A stretch of 64,000 bases of DNA from Gorsachius magnificus (taxonomy: Eukaryota > Chordata > Aves > Pelecaniformes > Ardeidae): the NCBI GenBank assembly GCA_034008185.1, contig CM067083.1:115466837-115530836 (forward strand). The letters are read 5' to 3'. Below are positions 34,186 to 45,469 of this stretch, in pieces (positions within the stretch are counted from its first letter, which is position 1; every line of letters starts with the position of its first letter). The notes beneath the pieces were generated by a model, which saw only the letters and a list, made by a program, of their open reading frames with translations, was not told the origin of the DNA and made no database searches. Both the position numbers and the translations under genes were made by a program.

Positions 34186-35154
34186 CCCAGACCCAGCCTC
34201 CACTCCTCTGCAGCCCCCCCTCAGCCGCGCTCCCTGCTCGCCACCCCCCATGCAGGGCCGGGACCGCGCCGCCATCTTGCGGCTCCCCGCTCCTCCCTCC
34301 TGCTGCTGCCGCCCGGCCTCGTGCCTCGACCCTGGGCCTGGACGGGCTCCTCTCATTGGCCCAGAGCCGCCGTGCGCTCCCCCGATTGGCTGAGCTCTGA
34401 CCGGCCTCGCGGCCCTGGCGGAGCCTTCTGGAAACGGCTGGCGCCGGCTGTGCCCGGCACGGGGCGGCCCCCGCCTCCCCTCACAGCGGCCTCCCCTGCA
34501 GCGCCCCGCCACACCCGCCTGGCTCCCGCCCAGCACCGGCCAGCCCTCGCCCCTGCCGAACAGCGGGGGCAGACCGGCCGCTGGAGCCGTCCTTGCGGGC
34601 AGACTCGGCCCTCGGCGCCGTCACCGCTCCGCAGACTCGCGCTGCGAGCGCCACCCGCCTGGTGCGGGGCACAGGGGCGGCCGCAGGGACAAGGCGTCCC
34701 CGCTCCCGGCCAGCGTGCCCGCCGCCCCTGCAAGGCTCCCCAGGGCAGAGGGTCGCAGCAGCTGGGGGCTCTATTCGGTACAAAGTCCCCCTCTTCTCGC
34801 TACAACACACGCCCCCGAGAGCACCTCCAGCCGCTGGGCGGGCCGGGAGCACAGGCTTCAGGCTTGGGCCCTGCCAGGGGCCGGCTGCTTGGCAGGAGCG
34901 GCAGGATGGGTGCGTGGCTCCGCACCCCCCTCTCTCGGCCGCTGCCAAAGCCTGGCTCCCTCCCGCGGGGCAGCGCTGACACCTTGCAGAAGCCCCCAGG
35001 CGCCCGCAGCAAGGCTCCCTCCAGCCATCGGCTGCACCCTGGCGCAGGGGCTGCGGGCGGCGCGCAGGGGTTCTGCTCCACCTTGCACGGCAGAGGAGGG
35101 CACTTTGGGAGCTGGTCCGTGGCTGACGGCACAGGAACAACGCCAGTTTCAAGA
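34186..35154 (-). promoter_or_regulatory. CpG-island promoter (right duplicate)
   Basis: Same CCAAT boxes (near 34355 and 34384) and YY1-type gccgccatcttg (near 34268) as the left copy. It has about 158 bp of extra GC-rich sequence upstream of the CCAAT boxes on the minus strand. If the longer form is ancestral, the left promoter has lost part of its upstream region. Confidence 0.5.
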
Positions 35155-35508
35155 GAACTGGAAGGTGTGCATTCGAAGGTGTTAATTCAAAGGCAGTAAA
35201 AGCAAAGTCTGCGTTTCATCATCACAGAGCAGCCTCCCTTCCACGCAGGCCATCCCTGCAGCGCCCCTGGTACAAAAGATTGTCAAGGAAAATCCCATGC
35301 ACACAGAAATGAATTGCACCCGTGGGGAGAGGGGAGAGAATAGGAAGAACAGCAGCGAGAAAACTCCTGTGTTGTAAATAAAGGCAGAGCAGTTGCTCTC
35401 TGACTTTTGTCGTTAGCAAAGGACTGTCGACTTGGGGAATTTAGCTTAATTTGAAACACACAAGTACTGGTATGGGCATCGGGAAGAGAAGATGACAGAC
35501 GTTTTGGC

Positions 35509-35714
35509 TGACGGGAGCCTCATGAAGTTCACCAAGGAGAAGTGCAAATTCCTGCACCTGGGGAGGAACAACTCCATGCGCCAGTACCTGCTGGGGGCCA
35601 CGCAGATGGGAAGGAGCTTGGCAGAAAAGGACCTGGGGTCCTGGTGGAGGCCAGGTTGAACAGGAGCCAGCAATGTGCCCTTGCAACAAAGAAGGCAAAT
35701 GGTGCCCGGGGCAC
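35509..35714 (+). mobile_element. CR1 ORF2 fragment, old (right duplicate)
   Basis: Second copy of the internal CR1 remnant at 28855-29060, with the same ends. Confidence 0.8.
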
Positions 35715-35894
35715 CTTCCCCATTGCTTCCCAAGCTACAGTCTCTCTTTCCTCAAGGAGCCCAGGCCATCCCCCAGCCCCACAACAAACTGTCACCAGCC
35801 CCACTACGCAAAGCGCGTGGTGCCCTCAGCCTGGCGCCTGGTGGGCACTGAGGCTCTGCTTCCCATCCCTTTTGTCCTCTTCCCTGGAGGCTCC

Positions 35895-38285
35895 TCACCT
35901 CTCCTTTCTGCTGCTGCCAGACTGGGCCTTGCCTGTGCCTAGGAGCTTGGTGCAGCACTCTAACAGCAAAGAAGGATGAGGGTGAGCACACAGCAGCTGC
36001 TGACTAGCAGAGGTGGTGCCGCTGCTCCAGGACTCCTGTGCCCGGCTGCTCTCATGGGGGCATGAGCCTGCAGGAGCACGGGTGACAGAAGCCACCCACG
36101 TCGAAACAGAGGGATCCGTACGGTGGACCCACACACATGGACGCGCTGTGATTGCTGGGCAGCAGCAGCCCTCTTCTGGCCCTGCTGCCTCTTGGCCCCG
36201 TCCTCGGGTGGACACCTTTCTTCCACCGTCCCTTCCCTTCCTGCTCCCGGGGCCGCTGGATCCGATGGAGCCCAAGTCTGGGAGCCTTCACTGCCGGGCA
36301 GGCTGTGGTGTGGGGCTTTGCTGCACGTGGGGCAGAGTGTCCTGGAGCCAGCTCTGTCCTGGGCGCTCCCCTCGCCCTTCTCTGCTCCTCTAAGGCTGTG
36401 GCTCTGCAAGGCACCGGGGAGCTCCGCTGCTGGGTCTGTCTTTGTGCCCCCCATGTTGGCTGGGGGCTGCTTCAGCCATGCCAGCAGCTGGTTCTGCAGG
36501 TCTTCAGCAGCTTGGCTGGCCCTGTAGGAATTGGTGAGAGCTGCAAAGACTTCTTCCAGATGGGAGATCTGAAGGCTGGTCTCCGCAGAGTCCGGACGGG
36601 GGGGTCTCCCTCATGGCAGGAGGGCCGTGTCTGATGGCAGCTCAGGTGTCCCCAGGACCTCACTGGAGCTGCTCTGGCCTTGCAGGGAGTGGTCTGCTTC
36701 TCCTATGGGGACACTCTTCTCCAATGGCAGTTCTGGTGGCTCCATGTCCCCATAGGAGATGCTGGGTCTCTCAGGCACCTGGCCTGATTGCTCCTGGGGA
36801 GCTCCCTCGCACTGTGGCAGTGACGGCTCAGCCTGACCAGAAGGGGAAGAACCATGCGTGTCCCCTTGTGTCCCAGGGCCCTGCTCCTGCCCATCAGTGC
36901 CCGTCAGGGTCTGCTCGCTGGCTCTGCTGCTGCTGGCTGTTCCCCCGTGCTCCCTTTTGCATGGGGGTGTCTCCCCATCCTCCTCAGGCATCTCTTGTGC
37001 CGCTCCCAGGAACACTGCTGGCCCAGAGTGGACTGGAGCCTGCGTCCCTTGTGGGCATGTGTCCATAACATCTGCAGACTCTTCCTGCGGGCCAGGGGCC
37101 TGTCCTGCCAGCTCCATGGTCTCAGCGTGACTGTCCCAGTGCTGGAAGGTGGAGGAGTAGGGCAGCTCAGTGCTCCTCTGCGGAGGCGCCGGGGGAGGCT
37201 TTTTGCCCCTGGACGAGGTCTTCGTCAAAGCTCTTCTCAAACTCCACGACCTTGGTTGGCAGCCCACAGTGCCGTTGTATAATCATTTTTACCTTGTGAA
37301 ACTCCAGCCGCCTTTTCGCAGCCTCGTCCAGGAAAGGCAGGTCTTGCACGATGGGAATCACCATCACGTCATGCTCTTCTAATCGCTGAGGTGGTGTTGG
37401 AGAAGCTGATGGAGCCTGCCTCCCTTGTGGGCACGTGTCCACAACATCTGCAGACTCTTCCTGCGGGCCAGGGGCCTGTCCTGCCAGCTCCATGGTCTCA
37501 GCGTGACTGTCCCAGTGCTGGAAGGTGGAGGAGTAGGGCAGCTCAGTGCTCCTCTGTGGACATGCCGGCTGGGAGGCTTTTTGCCCCAGGACGAGGTCTT
37601 CGTCAAAGCTCTTCTCATACTCCAGGACCTTGGTTGGCAGCCCACAGTGCTGTTCTCGAATCATATTTATAACGTGATACTCCAGCCGCCTTTTCACAGC
37701 CTCGTCCAGGAAAGGCAGGACTTGCACAATGGGAATCACCATCACGTCATGCTCTTCTAGTCGCTGAGGTGGTGATGGAGGAGCTGAGGCTGGGACATCC
37801 TGTGGAGTCACATCCACATTGCCTGGCATGCCCCATTCCTGCTCCAGTTCCTTTATTGGGATAAGGCCCTCCAAGGTCTCCTGGCCTTTGTGGTGTGTGA
37901 TAGGCATCTCCATTTCCCTGGAGTGGATGTCAGGCCCCTCTGGAGGTAGAGTGGGAGCACCCAGCTGGACATTGAGATCTTGCTGGTGCTGCTGCACTGT
38001 GTTGGCCTCGAGGTAGCTGGCCACTTCCTCCCTGCAGGGTGGGCCATTTGCCAGGGCAGGTTGCTCCTCCAGGTCAGTCTTACGATGCCCCGGGCCAGGT
38101 TGCTCCTCCAGGTCAGGCTTGGGATGCCCTGGGCCAGGCTGGATGGTGGAGGCAGGAGCCATGTCTGTTCCATCCACAAGAGTGGAGAGGGATGCACATG
38201 AAGTGGAGCCAGGGGAATTGTCACTTGAAGCAGACAGAGACACCTCTACAGAAAATCTGGATTTATTAGTCATGATGGAATTGGT
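35895..38285 (-). pseudogene. SPATA31-like copy C, truncated and frameshifted last exon
   Basis: Duplicate of copy B. It has the Pro/Gly-rich GPGHPKPDLEEQ repeats and both 126-residue PFLDEA units, but after the second unit a 2-bp loss (gccgggggaggc near 37190 against gccggctgggaggc in B) shifts the frame and stops it at EKSFDEDLVQGQKAS plus a few residues. The downstream part (36611-37267 and about 35960-36454) continues in other frames, with another deletion near 36597. At its 5' end the Ser-rich region joins, near 38285, a copy of the 3' end of copy D. No exons 1-4 and no promoter belong to it. A long frame (38609-37167) runs across that join but is a fusion of an unrelated reading frame with the real one. 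Confidence 0.7.
37026..37779 (-). repeat. 378-bp coding tandem repeat in copy C
   Basis: Same two units as in copy B (37779-37402 and 37401-37026). The 3' unit carries the 2-bp deletion that breaks the frame. Confidence 0.9.
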
Positions 38286-38383
38286 AGGATCAGCTTTCCA
38301 CCCCCTTTGTCCTATTCCATTGAGGCTTCTGCTGCCTGGCAGAGGTGGTGCCGCTGCTCCAGGACTCCTGTGCCCGGCTGCTC

Positions 38384-40682
38384 TCATGGAGGCACAAGCC
38401 TGTCTGGAGCACACCGAGGCAGAAGCCACCCATGTCGAAACAGAGGGATCCGTACGGTGGACCCACACACATGGACGCGCTGTGATTGCTGGGCAGCAGC
38501 AGCCCTCTTCTGGCCCTGCTGCCTCTTGGCCCTGTCCTCGGGTGGACACCTTTCTTCCACCGTCCTTTCCCTTCCTGCTCCCGGGGCCGCTGGATCCGAT
38601 GGAGCCCAAGTCTGGGAGCCTTCACTGCCGGGCAGGCTGTGGTGTGGGGCTTTGCTGCACGTGGGGCAGAGTGTCCTGGAGCCAGCTCTGTCCTGGGCGC
38701 TCCCCTCGCCCTTCTCTGCTCCTCTAAGGCTGTGGCTCTGCAAGGCACCGGGGAGCTCCGCTGCTGGGTCTGTCTTTGTGCCCCCCACGTTGGCTGGGGG
38801 CTGATTCTGCCATGCCAGCAGCTGGTTCTGCAGGTCTTCAGCAGCTTGGCTGGCCCTGTAGGAATCAGTGAGCGCTGTGATGTGCTCTTCCCGATGGGGG
38901 TCCTGAAGGCTGATCGCGATGGGGTCTGGAGGTGGTGGCAGAGCTGCGGGTGTCTTCTCACTGAAGGAGTGTGGTGTGTGCAGTGAGCTGCCCGGAGCTG
39001 TATATTCTGATGGCAGCTCAGGTGTCCCTAGGTCCTCACTGAAGCTGCTCTGGCCTCCTGCTTCTCCCATGGGGACACTCTTCTATCGAGGCGTTGGTGG
39101 GCCTCCAGAAACTGGCCTTGATTGCTCCTGGGGAGCTCCCTTGCTCAGCAGTGGTGCCTGACCACAAGGGGAAGGTCTTCTCTTCTCCCCTTGTGTCTCA
39201 GGCTGCTCCTCCACATCGGCCCTGGGACGCTCCAGGCCAGTCTGGATGGTGGAGGCATGAGCCGTGTCTGCTCCATCCACAAGAGTGGAGAGAGATGCCT
39301 GTGAAGAGGAGCCAGCATCGCTCGCCGTGATGGAAGTCCAGGAGTTATCACTCAAAGAGGGCAGAGACGCCTCTGTAGAGGAGCTGGCTTTGCTCGCCAT
39401 GATGTAAGAGTGGGCATCTTCTCTTGAAGGGGACAGAGAGACTCTTGAAGAGGACCCGACTTCACTGGCCGTGATGGAAGTCCAGGAGTTGTCGCTGCCC
39501 TCAGATGTTTCCCAGTTTTGCCTGTGTGAGCAGGAGGGAGAGCGAAAGCCTGAGCTGCGCACTCCTGAGTGCTCTGGGCCTCTTCCTCCTGCTCTGAAGG
39601 AGGCAGCAGGCTGTGCCATTGATGGGAGGTCCCACCCAGTGTGTGCCCAAGGTCCCCTCCCTGCCTGCCGGGCACAGCATCTCGATCTGCCCCAGGAAAA
39701 GGGGGGGAGACAATCTCAGCTCTGCACCACGGAGATAAATCCCTCCAGAAGGGCATCACCCCTCATGATTTACACCCACAGATTTCCCCATGCCCTCCCC
39801 AAGCAGTTGCCCCCAGCCATGGCCCCATCCTCTCCTCAGTGGCCTCACGTGTCCAGGTATCTTCTTAGGTCCTCGAGGGTCCTGCTGAAGTGACCGATCA
39901 TTTCGTACACAGCATCCATGTCTGGGTGTACAGGGCATCTGCAGAGGGGCAGAGGGCAGCGTCAGCAGGACCTCTCTTGGTGGGTGCTGACGGAGGGGGC
40001 TATCGTGCTCCAGGGGGGATGGATCCACTTACTGTGTCCTCGAGGGCTGTAAAGACTCCAGGAGATAAAATCTGCAGGGAGAGGAGACAGAGTGAGCGGA
40101 TGGGGCATCCCTGGATGGGGCGGTGGGCACGTGGGGCCAGGGGGTGTCTTTGCAGGACACCTGCCCTTGCCCAGGGCCTGCTCACCTCTGGCGTTCCCCT
40201 TGTTGCCTCTGCGCCAGCGCTGCCTCGGCCTCCCCTCCTACACAGGCAAGGAAAGCAGGGGATGAGAGGGGAACGTGCCCTGCAGCCTCAGCGGCACCAG
40301 CAAAATCCCACAGCCCAGGCAGGGCCAGACCTGTGCCTGCCCCGAGCCTCCTGGCCCCGGCTGGCCAGGGCCCGGCTGGGAATCGGCCTCCCCTGCCAGG
40401 CAGGGCCCCTCCAGCCCGACCCTGGGGCTGCTCCCGCACCCCTGCTGGCCCCCCCCTGCCGCCCAGGGCTGGGATCAGCACCAGCCCTGACTCCCACCTG
40501 GGCCTTGGCCACAGCCTCCCCGAGGAAGTAGAGAACCACCACCAGCAGGAATTCCAGGAAAGCAAAGAAGGCGATGAAGACCTCTATGCTGGGGAACCAG
40601 CTCATTTCCCAAGGCATGACGGACATGCAATGGAGACCTCCAGGCTGGGGAACCAGCTCATTTCCCAAGGCATGACGGACAT
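38384..40682 (-). pseudogene. SPATA31-like copy D, all five exons with several lesions
   Basis: Exon 1 40626-40498, exon 2 40237-40186, exon 3 40071-40033, exon 4 39938-39849 and last exon from 39521 mirror copy A, with conserved splice sites. Exon 1 encodes the same membrane segment and exon 2 the Arg-rich patch (one Arg is Trp). Lesions: a 56-bp tandem duplication repeats the start codon region, so translation from the first ATG (40682) ends after 27 codons while the second (40626) is open. A 1-bp deletion in exon 3 (39 bp against 40 in A) puts a TGA in exon 4. The last exon has lost about 300 codons including all PFLDEA repeats. A further frame break lies near 39080. The tail (39070-38384) retains EDLQNQLLAW and LCPTC as in copy B. 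Confidence 0.72.
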
Positions 40683-41008
40683 GCCAGTAACGCGCAAGAG
40701 AGAGCCAAGGAGAGCTTGAGGAAGAGCAGCCAGAACCAGCTCGCAGCCCCCGTGCTCTTCCAGCTCAAGAGCCGCTCTCTTCACCCGCCAGGTCGCAGGC
40801 AAAGTGCCGCCCGGCCTGGCTCAGCCCCGCATATAAATTCCACCCGTGTTTGTGATGCAGGCGTGACGGGGGCTGTCACCCTTTCACCGTCGTTGGCGTC
40901 CCCAGCACTCCGCTATGGCAACGTTTGTGACGCAGGGACAATGGGACGCAGGGACCCTCCCCGAGCTGAGCTGGACCGAGGGAGGCGACAGTCGCCCGAG
41001 CTTTGGGC
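40683..41008 (-). promoter_or_regulatory. SPATA31-like copy D promoter and 5' UTR
   Basis: Inverted counterpart of the copy A promoter: TATA-like at 40831-40837 (atataaa on the plus strand), CRE-like gcgtgacg near 40861, and X-box-like ccgctatggcaacg near 40909-40922 with tgacgc beside it. Sequence and spacing match copy A, so both promoters descend from one. Confidence 0.6.
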
Positions 41009-41013
41009 AATGG
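41009..41013 (+). other. Unoccupied ERVL insertion site
   Basis: AATGG sits in an unbroken gggcaatggccagcac here. The left half of this site flanks the LTR at 11700 (copy A side) and the right half flanks LTR2 and LTR3. This is the pre-integration state preserved in a paralogous copy. Confidence 0.88.
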
Positions 41014-41149
41014 CCAGCACAGCTGGAGCAAGCTCAGCACAGCTGGGCCATGGCCACCCCACCCCGTCGCGAGACCTGGCCCTGTGCGGGGCCATACAGA
41101 GCCTCTGGCCTCTCCCGAGGAAGGGCCAAATCCCACCCCCCCCCCCCCT
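41014..41149. repeat. SPATA31-like upstream segment and poly(C) tract
   Basis: Homologous to 26242-26385 and its right duplicate up to aagggccaaatccca, where homology stops at a run of 13 C (41136-41148). The region 41150-41700 holds nothing I recognise. Confidence 0.85.
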
Positions 41150-41709
41150 GGGGCCCCTGCCAGCCCCCCGCCTGCCCTGCTCCCTGGCTGGGGTGCTGAG
41201 ATGAGCCTTGTGTGTCAGGCCCAGCCGTGCTGCACCGGGGAACCCTTTCTGCTCCTAGTTCCTAGTCTACAGGTAGCTGCCAGCCCACACGATGTGTTAA
41301 CTTCATATTGTGTCCCAAAGTCATGCATCTACCTTTGCATTTGTTGGAGAAGCACTTACTTTTTGATTAACTGAGGTCTTTTTTTGAAAAATTTTGCCAA
41401 GTACATGATTTCATACTACTGTTGTGGCTTTTGCAGGTAATTAATCGAAAATTCCTCCTTAGACTTTGTTTTTACTATGGAGCTGTTTCACACCTAGTCC
41501 TCAAAGGTATTTGTAATGGCAGCATCACTTCCCCAGTGCTTATCAGTTAAGTGGCAGGATACCTCACCACTTCATACAACCTCTATCATTTCCCTAGGTG
41601 CTTGCATGTTTCTTACGGAAAGTTTGCTACTTGTGTTCATTGCCTGTTACCAGCACATCAACTCAAAGCCCATGGACATTGCAGTCACTTCCATAACACA
41701 AGAGGTACT

Positions 41710-41874
41710 TTGACCAGGAAATACTTTTCCAATGGCCAAGTTCACAAGGAGGAAGAAGCTGAACACCAGGATCAGGAACCCCAGAAGATGTAAGTAGGAG
41801 ACAGAGTGTGTAAAGTTGGGCAAAAATCTCATTCCCCAAGTATCAGACGTCCCTGAAACATGGCAGAGCTTCAA
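41710..41874 (-). pseudogene. SPATA31-like copy E, diverged exon 1
   Basis: The minus-strand frame from 41874 reads VSGTSDTWGMRFLPN, which lines up with VTGMSVMPWEMSWFPS of copy A. It then has a membrane segment LLGFLILVFSFFLLVNLAIG like that of exon 1, and ends at PGQ where A ends at KAQ. The splice donor expected there is not GT (caaagtacc). No later exons were found towards copy D. Collinear upstream homology at 42050-42235 supports an older paralog. Confidence 0.45.
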
Positions 41875-42049
41875 ACAGGCAAAGGATTACCTCCTCATCT
41901 GTGGAGCTAAGGAATTATTGTTGGTTCAGTTACCGCTTTCACAGCCACCTCAAATCCTCCACAAACAGCTGTGAATCTTTGTCCCAGGAGTTAAAAGGAG
42001 ACATACCCTGAGCCCACATTGTCTGATCAGAAAAGCCTGAGCAGGATTC

Positions 42050-42235
42050 CTGTGTCTTCGAGCAAGCAACCGCCATCCGGGCCCTTGACAGCTGCCAGCA
42101 CAGCTAGGATGACCTCAGGGGAGCCAGTCTACCACCAGCCCACCCCAGTCCCAAGACATGGCAGTGTGCAAGCCAATGCAAAGCCTGTGGTCTGTCACTA
42201 GGAAGGGCAATTTCCTAGCTCCTGGCCTGTGCCAT
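42050..42235. repeat. Diverged SPATA31-like upstream segment (copy E)
   Basis: gagcaagcaaccgcc, ctgccagcacagct, accagcccaccccagtccc, aggaagggcaattt and cctggcctgtgcc align in order with the segment upstream of copy D (gagggaggcgacag, tggccagcacagct, cacccc..cgtcgc, aggaagggccaaat) and with its longer form at 26237. Clearly older than the A-D copies. Confidence 0.6.
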
Positions 42236-42244
42236 AACCAAAGC

Positions 42245-45200
42245 TGTTTTGTCGTCATAAATATTACTCAGTGGTCATTGCACTGAATAGTGCCTGGACC
42301 CACTCTCATGTCTTATGTCTCTGCCACAGTTCAAATCTCTTCATCCTTTTATAGGAAATAAGCTCTCAGATCAAAATCTTGCTCTTCAACAAAGTAACCG
42401 TGTGTTGCAGTACACCAGCTTGCATTTGGAGTACTGGTACCACCAAAGAAAAATGGATTTTGAAAGTTTCAACCTCAACTTCATCATTCCTGAAATCAGA
42501 AGGTCAGGTCTGATCTTCCTTAAGTCAGCAATACTGCTCATACTTTTAGCCCCACCAACTTTGTGTGGTTGGATGTGCCAAAGCATTCTTGGAATGGACT
42601 GGAGCTAAGTTTGATCTTTTGGGCACAAACATCACAAACTTACTTTCTCACTTCTTTCACATATAACATCTGTGCTGGGCAGGAGCAGGTGTAACATTTA
42701 TCAAGAATGCCTGGTCTTCAAGCCTTTTTTTTTTTTCTTTCCTTGTCATTCAATACTTTTTCTCCTTTTCGGACCATGAATGGTTGCATCTTCCATTCAA
42801 TTCAGAAAAACACCACGCGTTTCTGACTTGCTACCCAGGTTTGGCTCAGTCCAGCTTTCTACAGGGAATGTTACATCCTTGTAAAACCTCACAGACTGCT
42901 GCCCCTTGGGGTTTTTAGTGGACATTGACTGTCTTTAATAAACCTGTCTGTGACCTGATTTAATTTATCAAAATCTCACATCAGTATTTCACATCAATAA
43001 CGTACAGCTTTATCCTTTTTCTGTGCCACACCTTAAGTCTCTTCCCCACCCCTGGAAGTGAATGTTAGCTAGACTCGGCAGCTCCTTTTCTGTCCTGAAG
43101 CAGTGCTTCTGCCATAGTGTTTGCTGGAGAAACACATCATTACCTTTGGTCAGTTTTGTCCTGAGCTTCTCAGGCTTTCTTGGTTGTGCTACTTTTGTGG
43201 CTTTTATGGGCAGTTTGTCAAATATTCCCTCTTAGGAGTAGTTTTGATGATACATCTCTTCTCACAGGCTGTCCTTGAAGGCATTCCCAGTAGCAGAATT
43301 ACACTGTAATTATTATTGAAGCTGCTGATACTTCAGAGAATGGTTTATAGAAAATATATCATATTTATTTACCAGAATGTTGCTTCTTGTCCTCATTACA
43401 TGTTAACATCACATATATTACAAGTGGATGTTAAACAGTGGTTAGAAGTCAGGCCCATGAGCTTTGTGTTCACTTCCACAAAACAGCAGATACTTCTGAC
43501 TTTCTGCAGTCATGTGTGGGTCCCTTGCTGGGTGAAGGTGTGGGAAGATTCCTGTATAATATGTAAGCATGGAGAAGAGCTGGGAGACTCAGACGGTTAT
43601 GCCTGGGTGAAGAACAAGAATGATGCAGAAGTACTGTGGGTGCCCATAGTGAAGGCTCCATGCTGTGCCACACCGTGAGGCTATAAGGGATTAAGTCCAC
43701 GGTAGCCTGGGGAATCTCTCCAGTATGTTTCACTGCGCAGCATGAGCATCTCCAGCGATCCTCCCATCAGTGAAGACAAGTAAAACTGTTCTGCGGGCAA
43801 GCGCCAGCCCACGGTCCCCCACCTGCTTCCAAACATGTGCCTGTGAGGACAGAGCAACAGTGACCGTGTGCTGGTGTTTCCTTCCCAAAGCAAGAATGGA
43901 GTTACGAATGGGGACAGGTAAACATTTTTAGGTAATGAAGAGCTAACAAACTTAGGCTGAGAAAAGAGAAGGCTTCAGACAGGAAGCCATATAGATTAAA
44001 ACAATTTCATGCTCCCTGCCAAATGACAGCATTTTCCAGGTAACCCAAATGACCAGATAGACTCCTAATTTCACCTCTTTTGAAGCAGCAACCTAATCTG
44101 AAAGCTTTGTGTTGCATTAGCAGTTTCTTAAGCCACCAAACTCCACTCCATGAACAAGTATTTTACGAGATAGCTGAGAAGGAGCATAGAGATCCTTGAG
44201 GGACCACTAAATACTAAGCATGTAAGCTGTGGCATTAACACAGGCAGTTAATCCAAACAGTTATTAATTAAATGTCCAAGTGATGTACTGGCTATGAGAG
44301 AGAACTCCGGCAGGATTTATGAATCTTAGGGCGAAAATAAAATCAGGAAGGATAAAATGGAGAAAGATATAAATTTTTCTTTCTTCTTGGCAAGAAACCC
44401 ATTAAGGTGGATCTATAAACAAATGTGCATGAAGGCAACAGTTCTTCTAACAGATAAATGACTAAATGTTCTCTGCTCTGGCTTGGTCTTACAGGAACAA
44501 AGGAATAACTTCACAAACATATTTCAGAACCATGGGAAAGTAGAGACTTGACTTTAAACTAGCCTTCCAGGATAGATGTTGCATGATCCTTGTAGATGCA
44601 GGAAGGATCTCTCTCATACCATGGAGCAGGTGACTGGATTGTGCTAGTGTTGTTCCCCTGAAACAACATCAGCTTGAAGGGCCTGCCAGCTGTCTAAACC
44701 ACATTTAATCTTTAGAATAGCTGTGCAAATCTAGTGAGTGTGCCTTGCTGTAATTCAGTCCTGTCAACACTGCTCAGAAATGACTGACCCTTTTGCCCCT
44801 TTGCATAAGGAGTGAAGAATCATAACAGGTCATGCTGAAAACTGCTGAGTAACAGGGAACAAATCTGACGCGGTGGTGTCACTCTTCTTACAGTGCTTCA
44901 GTCCCCTTATGTGAATTCTGCTCCATCAGGGTTTGGGGGGTGGCAAATCGAACTAAAGGGAGTAGTGCTGGGAAACAACATTTCACAGATCTTTTCAGGG
45001 AAGATCCAGGAGGGTGAGAGTAATATAGAAACATGCTTACTTGTGCAGTGTTAGCCCATCTCCTTCTGTTACTTGTGCAACCCAAGTGTGTCTTCCTCTG
45101 TTTTCCACAGCAAGTGACAGTTCCATTCACCTCCTAATGACTGGCACAAGGTGTGATGCTGTCCCACTTGTGCATCTAATATGAATCAGTTGTAGAATTG

Positions 45201-45469
45201 CTGTTCCTGAAGTATTCAAATAAAAAACATTGGAACATTTAGGTGGTGAATTGGTGTGAGATAGTAAATATTAATGTGGACAGAGCTGCTGCACAAGTTT
45301 CTGAGTTGTTTTGGTCACGAGATCAATGCTAATGCAAAGCAAAGGCTAGCCCCACGAACGACGAACTACTGCCTCCTGATGTATCTCTGGGAAGAAGTTA
45401 TGTACCTCTGACAACGTAATGGGATCTCCACTGGGAAATTCAAGCACCTCACAATCCTCTTTCTTTACC
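42245..45469. other. Non-coding, nothing recognised
   Basis: About 3.2 kb with only short chance ORFs and a T run near 42727. No repeat that I can name. Confidence 0.4.

Larger units (their letters stand above)
32088..38197. repeat. Segmental duplication, right copy
   Basis: Counterpart of 25725-31582. Compared with it this copy has about 133 bp more near 32748-32881 (ccgagatgccaggaactgcc onward), about 158 bp more in the GC-rich region near 34425-34615, and about 40 bp less near 36597. It ends within the Ser-rich part of SPATA31-like copy C. Confidence 0.93.

Noticed and set aside
38286..38609. N-terminal part of a 480-codon minus-strand frame leading into copy C
   Set aside because: It is the wrong frame of copy D's last exon read through the D/C junction. 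The real SPATA31-like frame starts within the Ser-rich region.
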